Below are positions 23,773 through 41,200 of a DNA stretch of 64,000 bases, one piece after another. Position numbers and translations under genes: made by a program. The DNA is from Chamaecrista fasciculata (lineage: Eukaryota; Streptophyta; Magnoliopsida; Fabales; Fabaceae): NCBI GenBank assembly GCA_003254925.1, contig QANZ01050155.1, forward strand, positions 18,285 through 82,284. The letters are read 5' to 3'. Below the pieces are notes generated by a model. The model was not told the origin of the DNA. It was given only the letters and a program-made list of their open reading frames with translations, and did not search any database. The first letter of the stretch is position 1; the number at the start of each line of letters is the position of its first letter.

Positions 23773-24292
23773 TATATTTGTTTCATTGATTGTGGCACCA
23801 AATTCTAAAGTTTGTTTTAGATTCCACTTCTTCAAAGCCAAATTCAACTGAGGTTGCTTTAATCATAAACTTATTCTTTTGGTTGATGTACGTTAATTGC
23901 GAACATTCATGAAACCAGAAACCCAACTTCGTTTTCCGTTTGATTGGAGTTTAAGAACTTGCAATTTTAAGTTATATATCTTGTTTTTTCAGGCCAAAAA
24001 AAAAAGTTATATATCTTGTTTTTCAAAACAAAATTTTGTGAAAATATTGTTTTATATATAATTTTTGGTTAATTAATTAAAACAATACCAAAATAAAATA
24101 TAAAGGCATGTTATGTAATAATAATATGATATGATATGATATGATGTATGAATAATGAATTGAACAAATCAAGGTATAGTCAATAAATTATAATTAAGTT
24201 TCCAATTTAGGGATTTTTTTGGGAATTATTTTAAGAAATGAGAACAGAAGAAGACTGCGATAGATTATAGTTGACGAGTATAATGGCGCGGC

Positions 24293-24299
24293 TATATAA
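24293..24299 (+). promoter_or_regulatory. TATA box of the GDP-mannose pyrophosphorylase gene
   Basis: TATATAA within GGCGCGGCTATATAAAG, followed about 20-25 bases on by a CT-rich stretch typical of plant transcription starts (about 24320). It is about 1.5 kb before the start codon, which fits a leader with an intron. Confidence 0.55.
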
Positions 24300-24319
24300 A
24301 GATGAAACGAGAACTCTCT

Positions 24320-27458
<3,139 letters not shown>

Positions 27459-28987
27459 AGTTCTGCTGTTTCAAATTCGTAAATTGGTTTAGGTGGTGGT
27501 AAATTATTGAGTCTGAAATATGTTTGTTCTTTCCCCTTACCCCTCATGCCTTTTTCTTGCCCTTACTTAGTTTACAAGTCAGTGTCGTTTTGAATGAGTG
27601 ATTTACAATTTTGAAAGGTCTTTGTAAAGTCGTGCTTTTGGTCTCCAGGGGCACAAGTTGTGTTGAATGTATGTATATAAATAAATTACCAGTTTTTTGG
27701 TCCTGTCGCCAGTTACTGCAAAATGGTAAGGATGTACTTTCATTTAGCATCTTTGGGGTGGAATGGATTGAGGACAATAGAGCTAATCAATCATCAATTC
27801 CATCCTTTGTTTAAATCATCGGTTCTGCCTGTGTTACATCTTTTGGTATTTTGCTAGCTTGTCTGAAGAAGCTGGTATCCTAATTGTCATAATTTTCCCA
27901 TTTTCATGATTTGATGTATTAGCTAGCATCTTCGCCAAATTATAGGGCTGAGCTTTGTTTTCAAATTTGGCTTATAAAAGGGCCATTAGATGTAAATTAT
28001 GAACCCCAAAATGGACTTGTATATTTATATGTTGACTCATGATATCGAGTTTAAGAATATACCTGTTAAAAAATCAAAATGATGATAAAAAGTTTATGTA
28101 TATTTTTTTGAGTATTTTCCCTTGAAGAGTAAATTTCGCTTTTAATATTTTTATAAGTACAGTTGACCTTGCGAATGATTCCATTAAAATGAGGATGAAA
28201 CCGACCGAGGAAAGAAAGAAGATATGAGTTTTGGGCTTTCGTCTTTTGTAGTTAAAGTGAACTTGACTTGAGGAAGGAAATGCGGCGACAAATGAAGAAA
28301 CTTATAAATCATTGAAGCTCTTGCTTCCATGAATTTCAATACTCTAATTAAAATGTAATTGTAATTGTAAGACTAATATAAGAGTACCTCAGATATTAGA
28401 GTGTTGTAATGGCAGTAATGAAAGTATGAACCTATTTGTAGAAATCTGGTACATTTCATTAGAATGTTTCTACAACACAACATAATAAAATCTGGTACTT
28501 TTATGCATATATATCATCGGGCTACTAAACGGGTTCATACTTCATAGCGAATTGAAGTTAATGTACTCCTGAACTAATCCAAAGGAAAATTATTGTAATA
28601 AAACTTAATAATAAATAAAGGGCAGAAATAAACATCTCTCTAGTAGATATTACATTTACATTAGGGGGCAGGAAAGCTCAGACACTTGAGGCAAATATTA
28701 CACCAGTAAATGTATTTCGTCTTCCAATATATTCGTCTTCTACAAGGCTGTTCCTCAAAATGACAAAACGAAAATTCAGAATCGAGCTGTTACAGAAAGC
28801 ACTACCAATCGCACTACTCTCTTTGCACCATTGTTTCTCCATTACATTTTTTGCAAATCCAGAATACGTGTACCTATTCTGTTCCAAACAATTCAACTCA
28901 GTGTTTTAAACTAAGCAATATCTGTTGAGTAAGCTTAGAATGATAGTGGTTTGGGTATTATTCTTCACAGTCAGGATGAGCATTAAA
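27459..28987. other. Convergent intergenic region / 3' untranslated regions
   Basis: The GMPP gene (plus) and the Yip1 gene (minus) converge here. The sequence contains their 3' untranslated regions and AT-rich spacer. No conserved frame was seen. Confidence 0.55.
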
Positions 28988-31900
28988 CTATCCAAAGAAC
29001 CAGACTTTAATGAAGACCGCCAAAGCTATTTGCAAGAAAAATGCTGCAACAACCATCACTGAAACTTCACTTCCTTCTATGTAAGATTTGAGGTTCAAAG
29101 CAACAAAGGCAGCTGAGGCAGTACCAACAAGGATTATTATGATCCACCGGAGAAACTCAACTGGAATAAGCAATAGAATCTGAAAATTTTCAAAGTATGT
29201 ATTAGACAACTATATGAAACCTGATACACAACAGAAGCATATATTTAGATAGCTAATGGTAATACTTTTCTTTTACAGGTGATAAAAGATCAGTTTGAAA
29301 ATTAAGTAATGACACATGTGTTACATGGAAAAAGAAGGGATGCCTTGCGCTGAAGAGAAACGAGAAGAAGAATGCAGTGGCTCTCTTCTCCGTTTATGCA
29401 AAATGCAATCTTATTTGAAGTTAGCATACATATTTAACACATCCAAACATTTTTCAGTGAAATGTCTCCCCAAAGATGACAGAATATTAATTAAAAAAAT
29501 ATGCTACATTAGAGAAGGCAGAAACTTACAGAGAATGGGATGAAAATGGCAAGGGAATACCCCCACAGGCACCAAAACCGGATAAGGCTAGAATTTGCAC
29601 CTAGATAGTGAAGCAAGAAGTAATATGCCAGTGGGACAACTATTGCATAACCATAGATAGAACATGCAGCCGCATTGACATAGCTGACATCAAAGCTCCA
29701 TGAAGTGCTCTTATTTGTCTGTTTTTGCATGAGATATGTTGCAAGATTTCCAAGGGCGGAAAGTACAAAAACCAAAGTCGTTGAGATCCATACCAGCCCG
29801 TATCTAATATAACAGCAAAGATTTGCACCATCAATTACTTGTTATATGTGCAGCACATTTGGGACTGTACTAAATTGTTTCAAATGAGAATGAGAGGTCT
29901 ATGAAAGGGAGGGAAAATAATTTTCTAGTGCCTAGCGTCTATGTACTCAGGATTATGCAATATCACTATGATTAGCAGATCTCATGTTCTAATTTAGTCA
30001 ATTTCCTCGAAGCTGCCTAGATCAGAGTATTTTCAGAAATAAAAATATACTAATTGAAAAGTTTTCACATAATAAAGAAAAATTATCATGATAATGGAGA
30101 TCAGGTAGTTCTGCTTTATGGATTTTTAGTTAGAAGAAAGGCAAAGGTTCAGATACCAGGTCTGATATCTATATTTTAACCATGAATCAAGAAGTATACA
30201 CTGAGTAACAACAAGTGAGTGCTTTCATAATTCTCTACCTTACATAATTCTGGCCAGAAGAAATACTGGCTTTGCACTGGTGAAAAGGAGAAAAGGAACA
30301 AAACTATGAAAAAAAAAAAGCAATGAAAAGGAAATCTTGCCATAGTTTTGTGTTGGAAAACACAAGTTAATCCTATAGTCAATTAGCCATGATAACATTT
30401 CAGTAGAAATGACAATATTTCTTGAGGCATGACATTTGCACATGTAATCCTAAATCATAATTAATCCCATTTTCTCATTATTATATTTCAAAAGTATAGA
30501 AGCATAAGAGTAAAAAAATTGACATACAAATCGGGGTTGGCATCTATCTTGTTGAAAAAATCTCCAGCAACTGGATTCATGGAGCTTATCAATCTGTTCA
30601 AGACAAGATCTGTATCCACATTGAAATATTGTGTGTATGACGAAATACTAAAGACTCCCCTCCAGTTGTTTGCTGGTTGTTGTTCAAAAGTTTCTGCATG
30701 ACGAAGGACAAGCCAGAGGCATGTAATTATTAGTTGTTGCCACTTGAAATGAAATATAAATGACACATCGTCATAGATTAGTTATGTGAATATTATCTCA
30801 GTCAAAGATAAAAATAATAAACTTACTACTGAGAAATTACTTATTAATTTTTTTTCCTGTAAGCATAAGTAATTCTAAAAGCATATTTTCTCATGCTTCT
30901 AAACGTATTCCTTAAAAGGAATATCAACATATAGACAAAATGCATAGCTAACTAAACTAGGTAGGTCAAAATGCACAACAATTGTTACAGATCAAACTGT
31001 AGTACTGTACAACTCACTAAGAAAAGGATGCTAGAAAAGATGAATAAATCCATAATTGTGGAATACTATAAACTATAATTCATACTTCACAATGTGAGCA
31101 GTGACGGGTAATATATATACAAACAAGCTCATTTAAGTGAGAGAACATAAGAGATCTTTGTCCTAGTGATCTCAATATCCTTTCCTATTTCTTGACCTTT
31201 CAGAAGAAATCTTATCTCATTCTCATGAAGATTCTTTATACTAAGATCAAAAGATAGCTTGAATCGGCAGAATGCCAATTGAGAATGGAAATAAGACAAA
31301 TTCTCTGTTTCACTTGGCCTTGGCCAGTAAGTTCAGTTCTAGCTTCCACGCCAGGCAAGAATAAGAGGACTGAAAGGAAAACAATCCCAGCAATCAAACA
31401 TGGGATAACAGCTAAAAACGTTGTAGCTTACAAGGCACAACAGAAACTTATTTATACATTATGCAAACTTCCTCCTCCAATATTTTGATACCTTGACTTC
31501 AAAATTTAGTTTAAAGCTCCTTAAGAAAACTAAAAATGACAAGATATCCAGAATAACAAATAAATAAATATAGATGCTATACAGGTTCTCATTCATTAAC
31601 GAGCAAGGGCTACATTATCTTGTCAAATTACTAATAGAGCAAGCAAATTAGAGAAAATGAGACAAGTATCCAAACAATGCTCTCGTTGGAAATTACCGGT
31701 TGGACTTCCAAGGGTTTGATATCCCCGTCCTCTGTCTCCTCCATTTGTTGGAGGGAATATTTGCATATTTGCATCAGGGACTGCATGTAACACTGAAAAT
31801 TTAATAGAATGATACTATACAAATATCAAAAACTCGGTGCTATACCTTCATACCTGCATGGTTCGTGGTACTGGTATTCTTTTCTTCAGCTATGACAGCC

Positions 31901-33078
31901 TGTGAACCAATCAGAAATAAGAACAAAACCAACAGTGATAAAACAAATGAAGTAAGCGAAACATGAAAACAACTAAAGAAATCACATTTGAGCACAAGAA
32001 AGGTCAACATAGCATTTTCGGCTGCGAGCTGGCTTGCTCCCTAATTAGTTTAGGTAAATGAAGTTACTGTGTAAATCAGTCAGTAAATGAGGACTAAGCC
32101 ATATATTGGCATGTTTGATCATTTTCTTCATTACCATCAGTATAATATGGGCAGCTTCAACTGAAACCAGTGGTCCTAGAGGAAACAGTAATGGACTAAG
32201 ATAAACAGAAAGACAAACTATCTAAATATTTACCCGGCATGGAACTGCAATACTATACACTTACGGCTTGCTACTTTTAAGTTTAACACATAAATGCAAG
32301 CTATCGTTAGATCTGAAAGTTCTAGCTATCAATCAAACTGATATATAGCTTTTTCCGTTTAATCCTTATCAGTCTCAGGGAACCCCTTCTCGTTTTCAAA
32401 GCCATATCTTATTTCCCATTAAACACAAGTTATTCAATAAAAAAGGTGCTACTCCCCTTTGCATGTCAAGGAAATGAAGAACTGGACTTCAAAGCTTGCA
32501 TAAGGTTCGTATGAAAAAGCATTAGGAAAATAAGGCAAGATACATTAACCTAAACAAAGCAAGATATTCGACAATTTCTTTGTAGCAAGAAGCCATGAGA
32601 AGGTTATCTCATAGGTAATTCAGCCTGGGAGAAAAAGGATAGAACGAAACCTTTATTTCGTAAGGCGTAGCTATCTTTAAAGAAAAAGTGAAAGAACAGT
32701 AGACAGTGGAAAGTAATACCAAGACAGACATCGCAGGGAAAAAAGATTAGAAAGGGACCATTAAAAGAAAACGTTGTGATGATTAGGTTATACTGGGAAA
32801 CCATATCAAATTGATCAGTGGAGCAAATTTAATTCGCCGGAAACGAAACAAACTGGGAAATATTTGCGATGATGAAGTATTTCCGCCACTAGAATCACCG
32901 GATCAGTCTACGTGTCCAATTACCATATACGAAATGCAGAAAATCAAGTAGCATTGAATTTGAATCATAAAAAGGGAGAATTAGGAGGAAATGCAGAAAA
33001 AGAGAAAATAGGAGAAGTACGAACAGGAACTGAACCGAGCAAATGGCTAGTGGGAAGGCCGGTGTAAGACTCATCCAT
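28988..33078 (-). CDS. Yip1-family integral membrane protein (YIPF1/2-like)
   Basis: Six exons on the minus strand (33025-33078, 31854-31899, 31697-31780, 30528-30693, 29530-29803, 28988-29179) give 271 residues. The N-terminal third (MDESYTGLPTSHLLGSVP onward) is hydrophilic and cytosolic. The Yip1 domain starts near SISSYTQYFNVDTDLVLNR and has about five membrane spans, ending close to the C-terminus at KVWFFG. The FNVDTDxVLxR motif is typical of the YIPF1/YIPF2 branch, Golgi/TGN proteins that bind Rab GTPases and help vesicle traffic. Function is inferred from family. The first donor is weak (GTTCGT), but the alternative GT three bases later would shift the frame into a stop. It converges on GMPP. 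Confidence 0.9.
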
Positions 33079-33189
33079 GGTGTATAAGTCAGAGACTAGA
33101 AGAGAAGACTCACAAGCTTCGTAGCTCAGAGAGAAGTTCGCATGGCAGCTCTGAAACTGAAAACTGAATCGGAATTGAATTTCACTGAA

Positions 33190-35236
33190 TGGATTGAACT
33201 TGAAGGTTGCTTAGTTAAGCCCGGCCAAAGCCCAACTTTTTGACTTTCATTTCCTTTTTCCTTACTTTTCTCTGTTGCCCACCGGGCCGGGCCTTACTTT
33301 CCAGCGAGGCTAACGTGATTTGGTTATCAATTGGGCTGGAAGGGCCCAGATAAATGGGCCTGGGGAGCACGTGTTTGCCATGTGGGTGATCATTTTACAT
33401 GGATGTATCAAGTTGGATTTACCAAAAAAAAAAGTTGGATTTCATGATTCATGAGTATGTATATTGGTAGCATGGGAGATTTAGATCTTATGTTCTTTCT
33501 TAAGTGTGTTGCTTAGAATTTTTCTTTCTTCTCCTAGGCTTTCATTTTTAGATTTTTGCTTTACTTGTCTCCTGGTTATATGGCCTTGTGCCTCGTTCAT
33601 CTTCCTCACCCAAAAAAAAAATGAGTATGTTGCATTTCATTATAAATCTTCTAGTTTCATACTAGATCATAAGCTGTTTCCTTGTTTTCTTGTTCTAGTG
33701 CTTAGCAAAAAAGTAAGTTTGTTATCATTTGCTTTATTTGCTTTATTGTATTGTTTATGTTATTGTCTATGAAAAGCCTTGAATGCATTTATTTATTTTC
33801 ATAAAAAAAGAGTTTGTTATCTTCTTAGTTAGATATGTTGTATGCCTTGCTGTATTTAACCTTTATAGCCTTGTGATATATCTCACTTTTGTGCCTTCTT
33901 TATCAATGAGTATGAAATTCTGACAAAAAAAAAAAGAAAAATATTATACATTGTTTTCTTTGTAAAGATAAATTTTCTTTTCTGGATAGTTCAAGAGGTG
34001 AAGAATTCTTTGATGTTTTATTTATTTATTTTTTTGACAAAAATATTTTTGGCATCTCAAAAATATGAGATCACTTTCAGTTATACCTCTAAAGTATATT
34101 TTTGGGTCAATTATATCCTCAATATTTTATATTTGAATTAATTGTATCTCAAATGCTTCATATTTGAGTCAATTATACCCTAAATTGAGGATATAATTGA
34201 TACGAAAAAGAAAAATTGAATATATAATTGACCAAAAATAAATTTTAGAAGTACAAGTGAAACTGATTCCATACTTTAAGGGTATTAAGAATACTTTTAC
34301 CTTTACTTTTTAGTTTCTTTCTACCAAGTATTTTATTAAAAATGTAATATTTTTTTAAAAATATTTAATTGTGTAATAATGAGTTATAAAAAAATATTAA
34401 TCATCAAAACTTCAAAACAGCTATACTTCATTTACTTCTTATAAGACCGGTTGCCTCTCAATATTCTCTATGGTGGCAAATGGGTGGAGAGAGTACTGGA
34501 GATAAGAGAATATTTAAGAAAAGTTTATATCAATGAAAATTTGAAATCTCTATGTGGAAAGAAATGTCATTTAATTTTTCCTAAATAGAAATGATAGTAA
34601 TTTATCTTATTTTATAAAGGGCTATATTATTTTAAAATTCCAAAAAGAAAAGATAATTTTTTAGTTTAGGAAAAGGAAGCAACAAGAGCAATCCTATGAA
34701 CAAAAGTGACAACTTAGGTTGAAAAATTGCATAACACATTCATGAAGACTTTCTTCAGTTGTACAACTATAGCCTCAACTTTATGAGCATAAATAGATGA
34801 AACACTGTAGAATGAAGGAGGGGTCACCAGTCAAAACTAAAACAAATGTTACACAGACATACAGAGTTTAAGTGGAAGCAGCTGATGAGTACTAGAAGTC
34901 TAGAACCCACCTTACTGAAGCAATTCCGACCATGTCTCTGAATCAACAAATTTTAATTTTTTTTTTCCAGCTTCAAGCGAAAAAGAAAACTGAGAAAGAG
35001 CCAGGAAGAAGACACCAGCCTGATGATGAACCATGTGAACCAGATGCATCTTCATCCCAAGTCCATTTGTTAAACTTGGTAGTTTAAGAAGCATGTGTAA
35101 TATTGGTGAATGACCTGACTGGTTATGCCAGAGAAAACTAGCATAGAAAAGAACATCTCATCTGGAATACTGTCATGAACACTAGCACATCTCAATGGAG
35201 ACTATCTTGAACAAATCCACAATTTGGACTATCGAA
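33190..35236. other. Intergenic, no gene seen
   Basis: Upstream DNA of the Yip1 gene, then AT-rich sequence. Two A-rich tracts (33611 and 33925) follow CCTTGTG-type sequences and may be worn retroposon tails. The 88-codon frame at 33506-33772 is hydrophobic low-complexity sequence and is not accepted. Confidence 0.45.
34036..34320. mobile_element. Diverged foldback element
   Basis: The left arm contains ATATTTTTGGCATCTC and GGGTCAATTATATCCTC. The right arm contains their inverse (GAGGATATAATTGA, GACCAAAAATAAATTT, GGGTATTAAGAATACTTTT). The centre carries short repeats of ATTATATCCTC-like units. No clear target duplication. Confidence 0.45.
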
Positions 35237-38200
35237 TCACTTCTTGACTAATTTCAATACATCGCCAGCAAGATGCAAAGAACCTGTTACTAGAACCTGA
35301 AGTAACAGCCAGGCATATTTACATTCAGATCCTTCACTTGGATGTATATAAATATTAATATAAATACAAACTTATAGTATCCAAGTTGGCGAGCAACCGC
35401 TTTTCACAGAAATTATTTATATTTTATGAGCAGATTGTTGAGATTTTTAACCTTGTGTCCAGTCTATCAGTTGGCCTTTTCAGAGAGAAAGGGTTTATGA
35501 CAATAACTAACTGTTTCAACTGTAGGTTTTGTATGTTAAAATCGGCTTCGTCATTTTCAAATATTGACATATCTGATGTTCACAACTGTCCAGTATAATA
35601 AACGTTACCTGAAAACGGACAGTTTTATTTTGTTGCACTCTGTCCCTGAGCCATTTGAGAGCCAATGGCAATGAAGAAAATACTGCACTATGTTCACAGT
35701 TACTGGCACTCATTTCCATGCCATCTTTTAGTTCATCAGAAACAGAGTCTGTACCCTTGGCATCACTTCCTCCTGCTAAGCCGATGACAACAAACAACTT
35801 GATTGAAGTCAGAAAATAATCCAAGACTCTACTTTATAATACCACAAAAGAAAACAGAAAGAAAAACATTCGCTTTTCCATTCATACAGTAAGTCTCAAG
35901 TCTCAGTGCAAAACCAAGTTAGAGTCAATCATGAACTGGTTGGCTAACAGACAGCAAACCCCCCAAATATTTCTAGCACACTGCCTAATAAACTACAATT
36001 CTATAGTGGGATTTTGGACTTTAAAGTAACAGCACAATCGTAAATGTGTCAATTCATCAAAAACTAATGGTACACTACCAAAGAAGCTCCAGAGTAACAT
36101 ATTATTTGCAACACAACATGTCATTGTCCCATTTTTTCCTTCTCTCTAGAGTCTTCTCTGGGAATTTACTCTTGCTTTGATCTTAAATCATTTGTTAAAC
36201 TTTCCTGTGGTTCACCACAAGGACAGTTCACTCAATTCTGTAGCCACAGGTAAGTTTTGCTTGTTTTAAGCAAATAACACTGACATTTATTCAGAAATGC
36301 ATTTGAAAGAATATCACATAGAGACAAAAAAACACCAGACTCATAAATCTCTGTTCTGGTTCACATAATTGCAGGCAATCAGTCAATACCTTTGTTTCCT
36401 TGCATGAGATTTTCCCACACTCTTTGAAGTGTGAGCTGCCAGGACAGGTCAACGTTTGATTCAACTGGTGTTAAAGAATGGGATCCAACTTTGTAATACA
36501 GTGATAAACTTGGTACAAAGAGTGCCTTCTTGAAATACACACCTACAATTTCAATTCAATTTGAATCTTTATTATTCCATGTACAAAAAATAAATTTCTT
36601 GTTCAAAGATCGCCAGTGCGAGAAATATATTCTTCAGATGGGCACATTCTTTGGCTTTTGACCCAAACCATCAGTACAATTAGCGGGGGGAGAAAACTAC
36701 TTATTTTCTGAGTGATTTTATTTATCTATATCGCCATTACTAAGCAAAGCAGTTAGGTAACTATAACACAAATGCAGAAACTACTCACCATTGTCAGCAC
36801 ACGTTTTCATTAGGCGAGGAAGAAGCAGCTGAGGGTCTCGCACTGACAAACAATTGAACAATAATATCTGAAAGTATTAACAACTTCAGTTCAGAAACCC
36901 CACAAAAAAAAAAAAAACCTGAATCCATCAAGATTGAAATGAAAAAAATGCTTTGCTCCTGTCTCATGAATTTCTTCAATAATTTTAAAAAAGAATTTAA
37001 GAAAGCTGATGACATAAACTTCTCCTGATAAAGGGATAAGGTAAAGTTCATTTGAGAAAAGAATAGAGGGAAGAAAAGGCAATAGATGTCAAGCAGAAAA
37101 ATAAAAATGATTCTCATTTTTTGAGGTTGAAATAAATTTTGATGATAAAAACAGGGAAAGTATGTATAATTACATCAGTGTCTGAAATACCTAAATAGCA
37201 GGTCAAATATCAGTCACAAACAGTGTACGAATTTCCTAAAGTTCAACATGCTCTCAGATAACTAAGCTACAAAAGTAAATCTTTTTGTAATGAGCGCATA
37301 AAACATTTGGGAGATTTGGTGAAGGAATTACTAACTTTAAACTGAATTTGGTATAGAATATTGTGGCAAGCCTACCCAGGAGGAGACCAGTTTGCCTTGG
37401 TCTCTAATTATATATATTAAAAAAAGACGATATAGGAAATTTAAGCAATTTAATAATCTTTAATTGATGATTCACAAGCTCATGTAAGTGAGGCAAGCAA
37501 TTTGATTCCAAGATCCTACTCTAGAGGAAACATCAGTTAATCTTATTTCGTCGGTTTCGCAGGTTTTATGGTAATGTTCTTCAAACTTCTGAGCATGTGA
37601 CATACTCAATGGACATTATCCATTATACTTCAACCAATCAAGTAAATTTATTTTACCATCACATTTCCATATTTTACTGCTCGGTCTGCTCTTTTGATCA
37701 GATTATATTTGCTGAACACCTAAAAACAGTTACTTATGATAAGATTCAATCTGCGCTTTACCTGTGCAGATTGTCTTCCAGCTCCTTCACCATGATGTAA
37801 ATTTTCAAATTCATGTGACAATTTAGGGTTATAAGGCTGCTGACTAATAGCGAGAGAAAACCACCTTGCACATACTTCCATGCTTTCGGGACTATGAGCC
37901 CCATCTAAATAGAAGACAAGTTCATTTGAACTTTCAATGTTAAAATGTCGATCAGGAACAATCTGAGCCCTTCCTTGCAAACTTGCAGTTGTTAATCCTT
38001 TTATAAACTGCTCAGGCAAACAGTTCTGTTTCATGCAGATAAATGAATTACTCCAGCAGCATGATTAAAACAAAGGATGAAATAAATCAAGAAAAGGGTT
38101 TAGTAATGAAAAATTTTTCAGTTAGAACTTACAGTCTGTTCTAAGTAGCTATCTTGATGCCCAGTCCTCTTCAGCCACGTAGAACATAGTAAAATGGCAA

Positions 38201-41200
38201 GACCAGCATTTGTGTACTGATGCTCACCTTCAAGCCCAAGAGTTAAACCATTTAGCAACTTGGCATCTAATGGAGGTGCCACTTGAAGAGGTACCTGAAG
38301 TTAGTAAAGTATACTCAGATGATTAACGGTAGAGTCATATTATTCCAATTAAACAATATTTATTCCCCATTGTTAATACAAAGCCAAGTTAAGAAAGTTA
38401 AGTGAATTTGTTTTAGGTATCTCCTGGCTTTCAAAAGATAATTGACAAATGAGGGGTACACAGAATAAGGTGCAACTTTGAGGAAATGGGATGAGTATGA
38501 CAAGACAAGTTGAACCCAATGGGAGACAATTTTCTATCCCCAAGACAGCCCTTGGATATATTTTGACAAATTAAATAAATGTATTACAACAGCTAAATAG
38601 CAACTGAACCAATACTTTAGATGATTAGGTATGGTAATGGACGGAGATATAAAAGATTCAAGTAATCAAGATTAACAAGATTCAAGTACAGTAATGGAGG
38701 AATTAGGAAATAATTCAAGACTCAAGTATATAAAAGAAAGAGCTCGGAGATAATTGTCTCAATATTTTTCTGTGGCTTAACAAGTTCTGAAAAACAATGC
38801 AGTAAGCTATTAAATATAATCTGTCTGCACACTTTGTAATCCTAGTTGTGCCCTCCGGCTTGAGTTTGCAATGCAAAGTCAATTTTATACATGAACAATG
38901 TCCCGAGTAATTTGGTTCAAAATTATGAAGGAATACAAAAGCCTCATGAAACAATGTACCTACATCTAATTGTAAAGCCTTCTCCTCAAGTACACGCTTT
39001 GCTTCATCTGGCTGAGGCACAGTAAAAGCAGGAATCCGGTGCTAAATCAAAAAAGAAAAAGGAAATAAAAGAAAATTATCAGAAAGAATATAGAGACAGA
39101 AATTAACAATGCTTGTCCTACAAGGGAAGGAAAATAAAGTTCATGAGAAAGGAAAGGTAAATGCAATTACAACTGAGCTGCATTTGAAAGAACACAATGT
39201 TGACACAGACTTCAAAAAGGATTTTTATGGGGAATTCATTTGCTCTAAAAATACCTTGAAAATACCAGCCTTCTCACCAGCAATTTCTCCAAGAGTATTG
39301 CCTGTTAATAAGATGCAGCAGGATGAAATAAACATAACTGTTTGAACAAATTAATGGCTGTACAACTTGTTCAACCATATTCTGGCACTTACAGTATTTT
39401 ATTAAAGTTTTCTAAAAGCATTATTTTCTCCATTTCTCATTAAATGGGCATACCATTACATATATTAGGACAACAAGTACTAGACCTAGAAACAAATTAT
39501 AAATATGCTTAGGTACAATGGAAAAAATATCTCATCAGTTACCTATGTCGCCGTTCAAGGTCAACTTTCTTTTTGTGATTACAACCTATCAGTATTTTTT
39601 CCTACTTGTATGTACAGTACACATCAAAACATATATAAATTAGTATCTACGATCTGAATTTATTTTATGATATTTGTTAGCAGCAGCTTATGCATAGCCT
39701 AGCAATAACCTAGAATAAAAATAACACTAACCAAGAATCTCCATGTGGTCATACCCAAGGGAAGTTATACCACACACAATAGGTTCCTGAACCTGAAATG
39801 CCAGCACATTTACATTAGCTCGTTCCCTGATATTAACTAAGAGTTAAAATCAATATTTAAGCAGTCCTATAGTTGTAGAGACCATGTTTCTGCAGAAAAA
39901 ACAATTATGCATACCACGTTTGTTGCATCATATTTTCCACCTAATCCAACCTCCATTATGGCAACATCTACCTGCATAAATTTTGAAAAGCACTTATCTT
40001 TCTTGACAGGATACAAAGATTTTGAATTAGTTTGGAACAAGAATGCATACATCACTACAACATAAGAATCAAACCTGCTCTGCTGCAAATATCTTGAAGG
40101 CAAGTAAAGCAAGGAAGCGAAAATAGGTAGGCATTGGAACATTGTCATCAGTTTTTTCCTATGCACCACCAAAATGAGAAACCACTTACGTCAAAAGTTT
40201 GTCTTTAGAAATTGTAAATTTCATTTCCAAGTGATCACTTAGATACATTGAGCTCAACAATAAGCTATTAGTGTACACCACACCAAAATTTACATTATTG
40301 AGGACAAACATGGCATTGAAATATAGCACAAACGTGATAACCCAAGAATTGTCATATTGCCATTAAAACCACGTTATTGTTGTTCCAGAGGACCTTCAAA
40401 TAGATAAAACCTCAATTCTAATATCTTGGAATTTAATAACCACAACCTTAGATCTAGTTTATCAGCAAACCCCTGCCTATGATCCCATCTTGTCTGATAC
40501 TTTAAAAGTTGACAACCTTCAATCAAGCATAATGTCAAGAAGCACCATCACTAGGATCTCTATCACAATTATCTTCTGAATCTAAAAAAATAACTTAGTA
40601 TGTGAATAAAATACAACAAGCTTCACAGCTCCAAGTGGGAAATTTTCATTTTGTCAGTCTATCTAGGCAGAATAGTTTACAGAATTTCCCATTCAGAGTT
40701 CAAAGAAGTTCAAAAGCAGTTGAAGTGATCAATTTGTGCTTAAATAAAAAATAAAACACAGAAAAATGAGTTTTCAGCTGAAATAATAATTCAGCCTTTC
40801 AGCTTTTCATAGATTGAGTAACTAAAAATGCACAATAACATACCTTTAGTCTATCATAACACCACCAGAAATATGCTAAAAATTTCTCTTCACAAATTTC
40901 CACACTGCAGAAGCAACAATAATAGTGCTAGTAAATCAAACCACCCTAGCTATGTTGCATAGCTGAAATAAAATGCACCGTGTAGTGGATTTTAGTAGGT
41001 CCACTAAATTAAGTAAAAGCGGAAAGGTACAAGACTGAGGAGATATAGTAGCTACTAAAATGAAATATCACTTTTGTTACAAGCAGAATATGAAACTAGT
41101 TAACTATTTTAAATTGACAGAATCAAGTAACTCTAGCCCCCTCCAAAAGTGGGCTCTATTAGCCAAGTCAGCATGCCCAATCAACAAAACAGGACAGACA

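Noticed and set aside
23392..23781. 9-bp target duplication for the foldback at 23401-23772
   Set aside because: The flanking 9-mers match at only about six of nine positions, which is not convincing.
33506..33772. 88-codon hydrophobic frame
   Set aside because: Low-complexity Leu/Phe/Ser translation of T-rich DNA with no recognisable family; more likely retroposon debris.
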